Below are positions 7,960 through 17,208 of a stretch of DNA of 64,000 nucleotides, one piece after another (within the stretch, counting starts at the first letter, position 1; every line of letters starts with the position of its first letter). Origin of the DNA: UBA3951 sp050952125 (lineage in GTDB: Bacteria > Bacillota > Sulfobacillia > Fermentithermobacillales > Fermentithermobacillaceae). Below the pieces are notes generated by a model. It did not search any database. It had not been told where the DNA came from and saw only the letters and a list, made by a program, of their open reading frames with translations. The position numbers and the translations under genes are program-made. Where the stretch lies: positions 434,001 to 498,000 of the forward strand of contig JBMNKK010000003.1 in assembly GCA_050952125.1 (NCBI GenBank), written 5' to 3'.

Positions 7960-10074
7960 TTGGACAAACGACCGCTGGCGCCGCAGGACATATTCGCCAT
8001 AAAAACCTTCGGCGATGCGCGAATATCGCCTGACGGACGTCATGTTGCTTACGTTCGGCAATACCATGACTGGCAGAAAGAGAAGTCGTTTACCGACATC
8101 TACCTGTACAACGTGAGTTCGCGCGAGACGCGAAAACTAACCAACTCGGGCAAAGACCGGTCTCCAAGGTGGTCGCCTGACAGCACGAGGATAGCGTTCA
8201 CATCGGACCGATCGGGCAAGTCTCAGGTCTGGGTGATCGACATCGCAGGCGGAGAAGCCTGGCGTATTCCGACCAAGGAAGCGGTACAAGGAGATGTAGT
8301 CTGGAGCCCGGATGGCAAACGTATCTACTTTACCTCCAACGCCTTCTTAAAGGCTGAAGACTGGCAGCCTTATCCCGGAGCTCCGGAAGACGACAGGGCA
8401 AGAGCAGTTGACCAAGCCGCGAGAGCCGTGAAGGGTAAAGAGGAAAAACCGAAGCCGGAGAACGGGAAACCCAACGACATAAAGGTCATAACGAGGCTCC
8501 GCTACCGGCTGGACGGAACCGGGTATTTCGGGGATCTCCGGCGGCAGGTTTACTCGGTGGGAGTGCCGGCCGAGCCGCCCAAAGACGAGGAAGAATCCGC
8601 TGTCCCTCTTACCTCGGGTGATTTTGACCACAGCCTTCCCAGCCTGACACCTGACGGGAAATACGCGCTGCTCTCGTCCATGAGGTCTGAAGACGCAGAC
8701 TACCAGACCAAGTCCGATCTCTGGCTCTTTGAGGTAGTCTCCGGTAAAGCGGTTATGCTCTACGATGCCCCCGGCCCGACCTATGGCCCCCAGATATCGC
8801 CCGACGGCAAGTATGTCGCCTTCCTCGGCCATGACCGGTCTAGAAACGTGTCGACCAGGACCGACGTCTATGTGCTCCCAATCAGCGATTTCGTGCAGGC
8901 AATCGGTAGAGGCGAGGAGCCGGAGCCACTCGAGCATAAGGATGCCTTGAACCTCACGGCATCCCTTGACAGAGCGGCCGGGGCGGCACCCGGTCCGGAG
9001 CCGAGGTACGGCGGTATGAGCGGCCCTATCTGGGACAACTCCGCTCTCTACTTCCTGCTTGGGGACCACGGCGAAGGTTTTGTCTACACGGCTTCGCCCA
9101 AGTCTGCCACAGGCACGGAGTGGTCGGTGGAGAAAGTCCACGGCACCGTCGGGAAGAGCCTGGGCGGCCTCGACGTGAAAAACGGCACGCTGGCCTATGG
9201 ATCATCGACGCCAACGGAGCCGGAAAACGTGTTCCTCTTCAAGGAAGGTGCTGAGACCCGCCTTACATCTGAGAATGACGAGTTTGTCCGGAGCCTTGCC
9301 CTGGGAGCAAGCGAGAAATTCCAGTACCGCGCAGCCGACGGGCAGGAACTCGACGGGTGGCTTATCTACCCCTACGGATATGAAAAGGGCAAGAAATATC
9401 CTCTGGTCCTCCTCGTCCACGGGGGACCGCACGGCGCCTACGGGTCGACCTTCATGTTCTCGGCTCAGTTCTTCGCTTCCAACGGGTACGCGGTAGCCTA
9501 CTGCAATCCCCGGGGAAGCACCTCTTACGGTCAGGAATTCATGGCAGTCATTGACGGCGATTGGGGCAAGAAGGACTACGGCGATGTCATGTCGTGCGTT
9601 GATGCCGTTATCGAGCGCGGCGTGGCAGATCCAAATAACCTGTTCATTCACGGCTGGTCCTACGGCGGGTACATGACGGTCTGGACGGTAACCCAGACCG
9701 GCAGGTTTAGCGCGGCGTGCGCAGGCGCGTGCGTAGCCAACATGCACAGCGACTACGGCACCAGCGACATCATGTGGGCAGACGAACACGAGTACGGCGG
9801 AAAGCCGTGGGAAAATGCCGAGCTTCTCCTCGACCGCTCCGCGTTAAGCCACGTGGAAAATGTCACGACGCCGGTTTTGCTGCTCCACGGCGAAAACGAC
9901 TTGCGCTGCCCCATCTCCCAGTCAGAGCAGTTCTATATCGGGCTAAAGAGGCTGGGAAAGACCGCTGTTTTCGTGAGATATCCCGGGGAGCCTCACGGGC
10001 TCAGGAGGCACCTGCACCGGATCGACAGGTTCAAGAGGATGCTTGCCTGGTTCGAGTACTACAAGAAACCTTGA
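7960..10074 (+). CDS. S9 family prolyl oligopeptidase/acylaminoacyl peptidase
   Basis: A 704-residue cytoplasmic serine peptidase (no signal peptide). The N-terminal half is a beta-propeller with WD40-like/TolB-like repeats (RISPDGRHVAYVR, PRWSPDSTRIAFTSDRSG, VVWSPDGKRIYF, PQISPDGKYVAFLG). The C-terminal alpha/beta hydrolase domain (from about 460) has the oxyanion segment LVHGGPHGAYG. The triad is Ser567 in GWSYGG, Asp647 in HGENDLRC and His679 in EPHGLRR. Such enzymes release dipeptides or acyl-amino acids from short peptides. The start is TTG, with AAGGAGG seven bases upstream. The gene stands alone, divergent from the phosphate transporter and convergent with the thiolase across a palindromic repeat. 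Exact specificity cannot be read from sequence. Confidence 0.92.
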   Translation: MDKRPLAPQDIFAIKTFGDARISPDGRHVAYVRQYHDWQKEKSFTDIYLYNVSSRETRKLTNSGKDRSPRWSPDSTRIAFTSDRSGKSQVWVIDIAGGEAWRIPTKEAVQGDVVWSPDGKRIYFTSNAFLKAEDWQPYPGAPEDDRARAVDQAARAVKGKEEKPKPENGKPNDIKVITRLRYRLDGTGYFGDLRRQVYSVGVPAEPPKDEEESAVPLTSGDFDHSLPSLTPDGKYALLSSMRSEDADYQTKSDLWLFEVVSGKAVMLYDAPGPTYGPQISPDGKYVAFLGHDRSRNVSTRTDVYVLPISDFVQAIGRGEEPEPLEHKDALNLTASLDRAAGAAPGPEPRYGGMSGPIWDNSALYFLLGDHGEGFVYTASPKSATGTEWSVEKVHGTVGKSLGGLDVKNGTLAYGSSTPTEPENVFLFKEGAETRLTSENDEFVRSLALGASEKFQYRAADGQELDGWLIYPYGYEKGKKYPLVLLVHGGPHGAYGSTFMFSAQFFASNGYAVAYCNPRGSTSYGQEFMAVIDGDWGKKDYGDVMSCVDAVIERGVADPNNLFIHGWSYGGYMTVWTVTQTGRFSAACAGACVANMHSDYGTSDIMWADEHEYGGKPWENAELLLDRSALSHVENVTTPVLLLHGENDLRCPISQSEQFYIGLKRLGKTAVFVRYPGEPHGLRRHLHRIDRFKRMLAWFEYYKKP

Positions 10075-10078
10075 GTAG

Positions 10079-10170
10079 AACATCGGGTCCGGATGTTGCC
10101 TTTTCCGGGAACATTCGGACCCGATGTTGCTGTCTGCCGGGAACTTCCGGACCCGATGTTCCCGGCAGAC
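10079..10170. repeat. Interlocking inverted and direct repeats between convergent genes
   Basis: The gap between the S9 peptidase and thiolase stops contains two perfect 13-base inverted repeats. AACATCGGGTCCG (10079-10091) pairs with CGGACCCGATGTT (10116-10128), and GTCTGCCGGGAAC (10132-10144) pairs with GTTCCCGGCAGAC (10158-10170). CGGACCCGATGTT recurs at 10148-10160. A 24-base unit beginning CCGGGAAC therefore occurs twice (10105 and 10137, period 32) with two mismatches. The array could form alternative hairpins and act as a bidirectional terminator or a REP-like element. No strong T-tract is seen. Confidence 0.7.
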
Positions 10171-10178
10171 GGGAAGGA

Positions 10179-11360
10179 CTAGGCTCGGCTGACAATGAGG
10201 CTCATGCCCATGCCGCCGCCGATGCACAAGGTGGCCAGACCGAATTTTGATCCCCGCTTCTCCATCTCGTGAAGCAGAGTCACCAGTATGCGGGCTCCGG
10301 AAGCTCCAATGGGGTGGCCCAGGCTGATAGCGCCGCCGTTGACGTTCACGATATCCGGGTTCCAGCCAAGCTCCTTCTGAACCGCCAGACTCGTCGCGGC
10401 GAAAGCCTCGTTAGCCTCAATGAGGTCGATGTCGGAGAGGCTCAGCCCTGCTCGAGCCAGGACCTTCTTGGTCGCCGGAACCGGGCCCGTGCCCATATAA
10501 AGGGGGTCGACGCCACAAGATGCGTAGGCAACGACCGAAGCTAGGGGAGTTATTCCCAATTCAGCAGCTTTTTCCTCGCTCATAACCACCAAAGCGGCAG
10601 CGCCGTTGTTGATGCCCGAAGCGTTACCCGCGGTCACGGTGCCATCTTTCTTGAACGCCGGTCGTAGGCCCGCTAGTTTCTCCTTTGTCGTCCCGGGCCT
10701 GGGGTGCTCGTCCTTTGAGAACAAGACAGGTGGCCCTTTACGCTGAGGAACTTCGACCGGCACGATCTCGTCGGAAAACCGCCCGGCATTCATGGCAGCC
10801 TCTGCCTTGGCTTGGCTGGAAGCCGCAAATTCATCTTGCATTTCGCGGGTGATCCCCCACTTCTCAGCCACCGCCTCAGCGGTTAGCCCCATGTGTTGGC
10901 CGGTCAAAGCGCACCAGAGTCCGTCCCTAATCATCGCGTCTACAAGCTCTCCGTTCCCCATCCTGTAGCCGTACCGGGCTTTCTCCAAGAGGTAAGGAGC
11001 CCTATCCATGCTCTCCGTGCCGCCGGCCACGACAATGCCGGCATCGCCGGCCCGGATAGCCTGAGCGGCCATGGCCACCGCCTTGAGCCCCGAACCGCAC
11101 ACTTTGTTAACGGTAGTGCAGGGAGTCTCCTGCGATAGCCCTGCTTTCAGGCTCACCTGCCTCGCCACGTTTTGGCCCAGGCCCGCCTGAAGAACGTTCC
11201 CCATGATCACTTCGCCAACTTCCGGGAGCGGAACCCGGGCGCGCTCCAGAGCCGCTTTCACCGCCACGGCGCCCAGGTCTACGGCGCTCACCCCCGCAAT
11301 GGCGCCTCCCATCGTTCCGATGGGCGTCCTAACCGCACTCACGATCACAGCCTTATGCAT
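10179..11360 (-). CDS. Acetyl-CoA acetyltransferase (thiolase)
   Basis: A 393-residue thiolase, full length for the family. Acyl-binding Cys88 lies in CTTVNKVCGSGLKAV, the catalytic His in GGAISLGHPIGASGAR, and the second Cys in CIGGGMG near the C-terminus. It condenses two acetyl-CoA or cleaves acetoacetyl-CoA. It follows the two CoA-transferase genes with a 15-base gap, so the three genes form one operon, probably for activating an acid with CoA and thiolysing the product (or the reverse). Degradative and biosynthetic thiolases cannot be told apart here. Confidence 0.93.
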   Translation of the reverse strand: MHKAVIVSAVRTPIGTMGGAIAGVSAVDLGAVAVKAALERARVPLPEVGEVIMGNVLQAGLGQNVARQVSLKAGLSQETPCTTVNKVCGSGLKAVAMAAQAIRAGDAGIVVAGGTESMDRAPYLLEKARYGYRMGNGELVDAMIRDGLWCALTGQHMGLTAEAVAEKWGITREMQDEFAASSQAKAEAAMNAGRFSDEIVPVEVPQRKGPPVLFSKDEHPRPGTTKEKLAGLRPAFKKDGTVTAGNASGINNGAAALVVMSEEKAAELGITPLASVVAYASCGVDPLYMGTGPVPATKKVLARAGLSLSDIDLIEANEAFAATSLAVQKELGWNPDIVNVNGGAISLGHPIGASGARILVTLLHEMEKRGSKFGLATLCIGGGMGMSLIVSRA

Positions 11361-11375
11361 GTCCGCCGCTCCTCC

Positions 11376-12152
11376 CTAGACGGCCTCCCGGCCTATGATG
11401 TACTTCATTGGGTCTACCTCTTCTCGCAACAGGCGAAGTTCCTCCTGCAAAGGCTCGCCGCTGATAGTCAAATGGTCGGGCCAAATGAGCGGAAAGCCCG
11501 TTGCGGCGACCACATCTTCTTTCGAAACACCCGGATGAATGCTTTCCACCCGCATCCTGCATGTTTCCGGGTCAAAGCCCAATACGCACAGATTTGTGAT
11601 TATCTTGTAGGGACCGGTCCCGGGCGGCAGCCCCGCCGCCTCTCTCGCGCCCTTGCCCGATATATAGCCGGGACTGGTAATGAAGTCGACCTTGGGCACG
11701 AACCTCCTCGAGTCGTGAGGGGTGATCACCATGGTCCTCCAAGTGAGGGATGCCAGGTCATTTGCTCCCCCTGACCCTGGCAGGCGGACCTTCGGCTTGG
11801 TGAAGTCCCCAATCACCGTCGAGTTGATGTTCCCGTACATATCGATCTGCGCTCCGCCCAGGAAACAGTAATCTACAATTCCCCTTTGGCAGGCGTCCAT
11901 GATATCGATCATGCTCGAAGCCATGATGGCTTTGTGAAACGTGCGGGAATCGCCGACGGATATCGGCATGGTCGGCAGAATCGGGCCCACCCCGCCTGCC
12001 TCGAAGAAGATGGTCAGGTTAGGGGCATGGGTCTTCTGGGCAAGCATAGCTGCCGCGCAAGGCGCCCCCGTGCCTACCACGACGGTGCGGCCGTCCTCCA
12101 AGAACCTCGCTGCCAGACATATCATGAGTTCCATAGCGTTATGCCCTGACAC
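11376..12152 (-). CDS. CoA-transferase subunit B (glutaconate/3-oxoacid CoA-transferase type)
   Basis: A 258-residue family I CoA-transferase beta subunit. Recognisable are the N-terminal helix MELMICLAARFLEDG, GTGAPCAAAMLAQKTHAPN, a glutamate in FFEAGGVGP at the position of the catalytic Glu of GctB-like proteins (by family resemblance), and GGAQIDMYGNINSTVIGD. The start is GTG 12152, inside the last codons of subunit A (14-base overlap, translational coupling) behind AAGGGGG. The longer upstream frame is out-of-frame coding of subunit A and is rejected. It works as a heterodimer or heterotetramer with subunit A. The acid substrate is unknown. Confidence 0.88.
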   Translation of the reverse strand: MSGHNAMELMICLAARFLEDGRTVVVGTGAPCAAAMLAQKTHAPNLTIFFEAGGVGPILPTMPISVGDSRTFHKAIMASSMIDIMDACQRGIVDYCFLGGAQIDMYGNINSTVIGDFTKPKVRLPGSGGANDLASLTWRTMVITPHDSRRFVPKVDFITSPGYISGKGAREAAGLPPGTGPYKIITNLCVLGFDPETCRMRVESIHPGVSKEDVVAATGFPLIWPDHLTISGEPLQEELRLLREEVDPMKYIIGREAV

Positions 12153-13161
12153 CGCTCTCGCCCCCTTCAACGGTACTCTCCAAGAACTCCTGCCGCCGCA
12201 AGGCGGCCATCTTCTCTTCTCCGCCGCAGAGCGCCAAGTATTCCTCGAAATTCCTCGTTCCGTAGATGTACTTCGCGAGGAAAGGCTGCAACGTTTCTGG
12301 TTTGGCGTCATTGGCCAGCCACTCTTTGAGGTGAGCCTCGTCTGAGAAGTATTCGTAGGGCATGTTGCCGGGATAGCTTCCGTAGCGGACCTCGCACACG
12401 GCGTCCACACAGAAATGAGTGATGATTGTCTTTCCTGAGTCTTCTCGAATCAGATCGGTAGGAACGATCCTCTCGGTCGAAAGGATGACTCTTTTGGCCG
12501 CTCTGGCTACATCAAAGTCGGCCACGGTGATTCCGTCTATCTGGGCGTTGCCGTAGATATCGCACCTGTGGACGTGGATGATTGCCACATCGGGATACAG
12601 CGCCGGGAGCGCGGCCAGCTTCATGCCGGTGTACGGACATTCCACCATTTTCGCCGCACTTTTCACGAACGTATCGGAGCCAAGCATGACCCGTGTAGGG
12701 ATGTAAGGGATGCCCATCACCGCTGCCTTGTAGCGCCAGGCAAGCGCCCCGTTAGTCCACTCGCAGACCTCTATCTTTGCCTCCTCGAACAACCGCCTCG
12801 CCGCCTTCGACAGCCCCCGGGCTTCCAGGCCCACCACGTACGCGACGTCGACCCGGTCAATGACCCCGCCCGCGGCAAGGATCTGGAAGTCGTGAGTCGC
12901 GGTATGCCCTGAGATCCCCAGAGATCGCCTGCCTTGCCGCAAGATCTCGTGCAAGAGGGCAGTGGGGATTCTGTTGGTGCCAAACCCGCCGACGGCAATG
13001 TAATCGCCGTCCTTCACGAATCTCGAGACAGCCTCCTCAACCGTCATGGTCTTGTCAGTCATCGAGCGGCTCTTGGTGCGAAAGAACTCCCTCGCTTTGT
13101 CCGGATGAGGGTCCATGAAGAGCCTGCCCTCTCCCTCAAGAGGAAATCGGAATTCGTCCAA
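12139..13161 (-). CDS. CoA-transferase subunit A (glutaconate/3-oxoacid CoA-transferase type)
   Basis: A 340-residue alpha subunit with the family pattern MTVEEAVSRFVKDGDYIAVGGFGTNR near residue 35 and HRCDIYGNAQIDG later. The start is TTG 13161, with AAGGAGG seven bases upstream; an extension to 13200 adds 13 poorly conserved codons. It is the first gene of the operon subunit A - subunit B - thiolase. Together these could convert a short-chain acid or 3-oxoacid to its CoA thioester using acetyl-CoA and then thiolyse it. Its size and sequence look closer to glutaconate CoA-transferase-like proteins than to the shorter AtoD/ScoA type. Confidence 0.87.
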   Translation of the reverse strand: MDEFRFPLEGEGRLFMDPHPDKAREFFRTKSRSMTDKTMTVEEAVSRFVKDGDYIAVGGFGTNRIPTALLHEILRQGRRSLGISGHTATHDFQILAAGGVIDRVDVAYVVGLEARGLSKAARRLFEEAKIEVCEWTNGALAWRYKAAVMGIPYIPTRVMLGSDTFVKSAAKMVECPYTGMKLAALPALYPDVAIIHVHRCDIYGNAQIDGITVADFDVARAAKRVILSTERIVPTDLIREDSGKTIITHFCVDAVCEVRYGSYPGNMPYEYFSDEAHLKEWLANDAKPETLQPFLAKYIYGTRNFEEYLALCGGEEKMAALRRQEFLESTVEGGESGVRA

Positions 13162-13250
13162 GGTCTCCCCTCCTTCGGGACCGGCTGCGCCTGGGCGCAA
13201 CTTCCCGCATTTGTCTGAAGAGACTTATTTCACAGACGCCGGACGAATCC

Positions 13251-14030
13251 CTACAACTCCGCAGCCAATCTCCTGATGATTCCCGGCACGGGTTCGAGGC
13301 TGCAGGCTACCGCGTCGGCTTCCGGGACATCCGCGAGACAAGAGCCCCGGTCGATGAGGATGGCTCTCATACCGAGACGCTTGGGCGCGCGGACGTCCTC
13401 TATCACGCGGTCGCCGATAAACACGGCTTCCTCGGCTCTGACTCCCGCTTCGGCCAATGCAAACGCGTAGATGGCAGGGTGGGGTTTGCGCCAGCCGGCG
13501 GAAGAACTGTAGATCCTGAAGTCGAACTGCGCTAAGAGGCGCCATTCCTCAAGGAAGTGGTCAATCACTTCCGGTTGTATCACCGTGTTGGACACGAGCC
13601 CGATGCGCGCACCGGGGAATAGCGCCTTTACCTCAAGGAGCACGCGAAGGGACTCAGGGTAGGCACGCGAGTGCTCGGTCAAGGCTCGCCCGAACTCATG
13701 CGCGCAGCCCGGGTCATCGAGGTCAGAACCCCAGACTGCGCGGAAAGCCAGGTTTACCATTTCCTGAACGGGGAGTTCGGCGAAGGAAGGGTGAGAGAAT
13801 TCCCCACGCTCCAGGGCTTCCTCGCGGCCGTGGTTTGGAGCCGAGATCAATCTGACGAGTTCCGACGAGAACCGCCCTCGCAGATCACCTGACACTTTGC
13901 CCTCAAACAGATTCGCGGGAAGGCGCTCGGCCGCCAGGGCTGCCGCAGACGCCACAACTTCATCTCTGGTGAAGCTGCCGAACGGTTCCCAGAGAGTCCC
14001 GCCCAAATCGAATAGAACGGCCCTAACCAT
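13251..14030 (-). CDS. HAD-family hydrolase
   Basis: A 259-residue haloacid dehalogenase-type phosphatase. Motif I is FDLGGTLWE (nucleophile Asp near residue 8; the usual second Asp of DxDGT is Gly, so DLGGT), motif II is VSNT, motif III includes RKPHPAIY, and motif IV is FIGDRVIEDV. The alpha-helical cap lies at about 20-110. The DxGGT form is common in a subset of HAD proteins and removes the general acid/base Asp, so activity may differ from a standard phosphatase. Its 5' end overlaps the phosphatase gene downstream of 14023 by 8 bases, so they are co-transcribed. The substrate is unknown. Confidence 0.85.
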   Translation of the reverse strand: MVRAVLFDLGGTLWEPFGSFTRDEVVASAAALAAERLPANLFEGKVSGDLRGRFSSELVRLISAPNHGREEALERGEFSHPSFAELPVQEMVNLAFRAVWGSDLDDPGCAHEFGRALTEHSRAYPESLRVLLEVKALFPGARIGLVSNTVIQPEVIDHFLEEWRLLAQFDFRIYSSSAGWRKPHPAIYAFALAEAGVRAEEAVFIGDRVIEDVRAPKRLGMRAILIDRGSCLADVPEADAVACSLEPVPGIIRRLAAEL

Positions 14031-14673
14031 GGTCTCCCACGTCTCGAGGAAGGTTGACGTCTCCTTCCAGGTGACGGCAATCGTTCATTTTGACCGTGCG
14101 CCACCCGTCGTCGTCACGCTCCAATACGGTCACCGAACAGTTATCAACCGTGAATCCGGGCCAATCCACTCCCGCTTTGGCTATGTTCAGGATGGCGTTG
14201 ATGACGCCCCCGTGGGATACTATCGCGACGCAGGCGCCCTCTTTCGCTTTATTCCACTCATATATGTCGTCAAGCGCGCTGGCGACGCGCTCCCTCAAGT
14301 CCATGCGCGATTCTCCGCCGCCGGGGCGCCTAGTGTAGTAGGGATCTTTGGCCAGCCTGGCGTGATACTCGGGAAAGCGCTCCCGGGCCTCTTCTCCGGT
14401 CAACCCCGACAGACTGCCTAGATTGATTTCCCGGAGCCGCCTATCAAGGACTAGTTCGCACTGCCTTCCTTCCAGAATCGCGCGGGCTGTCTCTCGCGCT
14501 CGGCAAAGGTCGCTCGAGTAGACGGCATCGAACTCCACACCAGCAAGGGCCCGGCCGGCGGCTCTCGCCTGCCTCAATCCTTCGCCGGAGAGCGGTACAT
14601 CCAAGTGTCCTTGAAGGACCCCGTTTCTGTTGGCTTCAGTTTCTCCGTGTCGTACAACATAGAAGGTCACCAT
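14023..14673 (-). CDS. Histidine phosphatase family protein (phosphoglycerate mutase-like)
   Basis: A branch-1 histidine phosphatase. The N-terminal RHGETEAN holds the phosphorylated His and Arg; GHLDVPLSGEGLRQA and SSDLCRARETA follow, and SHGGVINAIL holds the second catalytic His near 150. The start is placed at ATG 14673, which gives the family N-terminus VTFYVVRHGE. A GTG at 14703 is possible but its upstream GGGAGGG is too close. Neither site has an ideal Shine-Dalgarno. It is followed by the HAD phosphatase in an overlapping operon, so two phosphatases are made together. Small phosphoesters (CobC-like or sugar phosphate) are possible substrates; there are no cobalamin genes nearby. Confidence 0.86.
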   Translation of the reverse strand: MVTFYVVRHGETEANRNGVLQGHLDVPLSGEGLRQARAAGRALAGVEFDAVYSSDLCRARETARAILEGRQCELVLDRRLREINLGSLSGLTGEEARERFPEYHARLAKDPYYTRRPGGGESRMDLRERVASALDDIYEWNKAKEGACVAIVSHGGVINAILNIAKAGVDWPGFTVDNCSVTVLERDDDGWRTVKMNDCRHLEGDVNLPRDVGDHG

Positions 14674-14840
14674 ATGCTGATTGCGGCCCTGTGCGGCCTG
14701 CACTCCCTCCCTGTCACAAGCGTCATATCGTCAATCATTCGTCGGAGTTGGAAAGACCACCTGCCAACGGGCGTGGAGGATATGGACAGTCTTTCAATGA
14801 ATCTAATTAGTCGGATATTTGAAAGGAGGTCGCCCGTTAC

Positions 14841-16037
14841 TTGAAACCCGTTGCTATTGTAGACGCACGGATCCTCACATGCAGCGCTTCGCCCTCGGTG
14901 CCCGCCGTGATAGACAAAGGCACGGTGGTGTTCGAAAACGGCAAGATAACCGCGGTGGGCGCTGACGCCAAAATCCCTGGCGGAGCCCTCATCATAGACG
15001 CAAAGGGCAAGGTTGTGGCCCCAGGCTTCATCGACGCTCACTGCCACATAGGTCTTTCCGAAGACGGGCCCGGTTGGGCAGGCGAAGATACCAACGAACG
15101 CACCGACCCGGTGACCGCCGAAATGAGAGCCCTTGACGGAATAAACCCCAAAGACGTCGCGTTCAGAGACGCCGTGGCGGCAGGCATCACTTGTGTCCAG
15201 GTCGACCCGGGCAGCGCCAACATCATTGGCGGCGAAACCCTGGTCATGAAGACGTGGGGCACGGTAGTGGATGACATGATCCTGGAGAGGCCCTCGGGCC
15301 TAAAAGCCGCTCTCGGCGAAAATCCGAAGAGGGTATACGGCACCCAGCGGAAGGCCCCGGCAACAAGGATGGGCAATGCCGCGGTAATGCGAAAAGCGCT
15401 TGCAGCGGCTCGAGACTATTTGAGGAAGAAAGAAGAGGCAAAGGACCCCGAGAAAAAGCCCGATCTCAATCTGCGCCACGAGATGATAGGTCAGGTCCTG
15501 CAAAAAAAGATCCCCTTGAGGGTGCATTGCCACAGAGCCGATGACATCATGACCGCCATCCGCATTGCCCGCGAGTTCGACATCGACATTTCCCTTGAAC
15601 ACTGCACCGAGGGAGACAAAGTCGGCAAGTGGGTCCTGGAAAGCGGATTCCCCGTGACAGTGGGCCCTTCACTCACCGACAAGAGCAAGCTGGAAGTAAA
15701 GGATATCGGCTTTGCCGCTCCTGTGGCGCTGTCCGGCCTGGGAGTTAAGCTCGCGATTATCACCGACCACCCGGTTCTGCCCATTCAATACCTAAGGATC
15801 TGCGCCGGCCTGTGCGTGCGCGAGGGCATGGCCGAGGAGGCCGCGCTTCTCGGCATCACCAGGTACGCCGCGGAAGTTGCGGGCGTGGCAGACAGAGTAG
15901 GCTCCATCGAGCCGGGCAAAGATGCAGACCTTGTCGTCTGGTCCAAAGACCCGCTTGAGTACGACGCCAAGGCGGAACACACGTTCATAGACGGCGTTGA
16001 AATCGACCACAGAAGAGAGCGAGGTGGCCTCTTGTGA
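14841..16037 (+). CDS. Amidohydrolase (imidazolonepropionase-like), paralogue 1
   Basis: A 398-residue metal-dependent amidohydrolase. DAHCHIGL after the first beta strand is the HxH metal site. RVHCHRADDI, DISLEHCTEGD and AIITDHPVLP supply further His and the late Asp. The small beta-sandwich wraps both termini (KPVAIVDARILT and EPGKDADLVVW). It starts with TTG behind AAAGGAGGT. The next gene begins in its stop codon (GTGA overlap) and is a clear paralogue, sharing GSANIIGGE/GSGNIIGGE, GLKAALGENPKRVYG/GMKAALGENPKGLYG and ATRMGNAAV. The substrate is unknown; cyclic amide or dipeptide hydrolysis is plausible given the nearby peptidases. Confidence 0.88.
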   Translation: MKPVAIVDARILTCSASPSVPAVIDKGTVVFENGKITAVGADAKIPGGALIIDAKGKVVAPGFIDAHCHIGLSEDGPGWAGEDTNERTDPVTAEMRALDGINPKDVAFRDAVAAGITCVQVDPGSANIIGGETLVMKTWGTVVDDMILERPSGLKAALGENPKRVYGTQRKAPATRMGNAAVMRKALAAARDYLRKKEEAKDPEKKPDLNLRHEMIGQVLQKKIPLRVHCHRADDIMTAIRIAREFDIDISLEHCTEGDKVGKWVLESGFPVTVGPSLTDKSKLEVKDIGFAAPVALSGLGVKLAIITDHPVLPIQYLRICAGLCVREGMAEEAALLGITRYAAEVAGVADRVGSIEPGKDADLVVWSKDPLEYDAKAEHTFIDGVEIDHRRERGGLL

Positions 16038-17191
16038 GTACCCGCGCCTACGTAAACGCTAAGATATATCCCATTTCCCGGCCCCCGGTTGATAACGGCA
16101 TGCTGGTAGTGAAGGACGGGAAGATCCTCTTTGCCGGAAGCGGAAGAGAGATCCCGGCAGGCGCAGAGGTCATTGACTGTGCGGGAAAACTCATCCTCCC
16201 CGGATTTGTGGACGGACACTCGCACTTAGGCCTCTGGGGTGAGTGGTACGGCCAGCCGCAGCAGGACGGCAACGAGGCCACCAACCCGGTGACTCCGGAG
16301 GTAAGGGCAATCGACTCGATATGGCCGGCGCACTCTGCCTTTGAGGACGCGCGCAGCGGAGGCGTCACCACCGCTCAAGTTACGCCGGGGTCGGGCAACA
16401 TCATCGGCGGCGAAGCGGTAGTCGTGAAGACCAGAGGTACCGTGGTCGAAGATATGATCCTCAAGAACCCGTCCGGCATGAAGGCAGCTCTGGGCGAGAA
16501 CCCGAAGGGGCTCTACGGCCGTAACGGCAAGATGCCGGCAACAAGAATGGGCAACGCTGCGGTCTTGAGGTCGGCCCTCTTCAAGGCGCGCGACTACGAG
16601 AAGAAGCTGAAGAACGGCGAGAAGGACCCGTCAAAGGCTCCTGACACCGACCTCGGAATGCTCGGACTCATAAAGGTCCTTAACCGCGAAATGCCTCTTC
16701 GCATTCACGCCCACAGGGCCGATGACATAGTCACCGCCGTCAGAATCGCAGAGGAGTTCGATATCGACTTCTCCATCGAACACTGTACGGACGGAGCGAC
16801 GGTCGCGGAATTCCTGGGGAAAAGGAAAGCCAAGGTGAACGTCGGGCCGAGCATGTGGCACCGGGCGAAGGTTGAGACCTGGAACATCTCGCTTGAGACC
16901 GCCGGCATTCTGGCCAAAGCCGGATGCAAAGTGAGCATCATCACAGACCACCCGTTCCACCCAATCCAGTTCCTCTCGACTGCTGCGGCGATGTGCTGGG
17001 CCAACGGCATGTCCGAAGAGGACGCGCTGAGAGCGGTCACCCTCACGCCCGCTGAAACGTTGGGGGTACAAAACCGGGTGGGAAGCCTGGATGCCGGAAA
17101 GGATGCGGACTTCGTCATCTGGTCCGGTCACCCGTTCCAAATCAGGTCCAAGGTTCAAGAGGTATTCATCGAAGGAGAGAAAGTGTTCTAG
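16034..17191 (+). CDS. Amidohydrolase (imidazolonepropionase-like), paralogue 2
   Basis: A 385-residue amidohydrolase built like the preceding gene: VDGHSHLGLWG (metal HxH), RIHAHRADDIVTA, DFSIEHCTDGA and SIITDHPFHP, ending with the composite domain signature GSLDAGKDADFVIWSGHP. Translation starts at the GTG that overlaps the previous stop by four bases, so the two are coupled and probably made in equal amounts. The pair arose by tandem duplication and may form a heteromer or act on related substrates. A hairpin terminator follows. Confidence 0.88.
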   Translation: MSTRAYVNAKIYPISRPPVDNGMLVVKDGKILFAGSGREIPAGAEVIDCAGKLILPGFVDGHSHLGLWGEWYGQPQQDGNEATNPVTPEVRAIDSIWPAHSAFEDARSGGVTTAQVTPGSGNIIGGEAVVVKTRGTVVEDMILKNPSGMKAALGENPKGLYGRNGKMPATRMGNAAVLRSALFKARDYEKKLKNGEKDPSKAPDTDLGMLGLIKVLNREMPLRIHAHRADDIVTAVRIAEEFDIDFSIEHCTDGATVAEFLGKRKAKVNVGPSMWHRAKVETWNISLETAGILAKAGCKVSIITDHPFHPIQFLSTAAAMCWANGMSEEDALRAVTLTPAETLGVQNRVGSLDAGKDADFVIWSGHPFQIRSKVQEVFIEGEKVF

Positions 17192-17208
17192 GCGTAAGAA
17201 AAGCAAGA

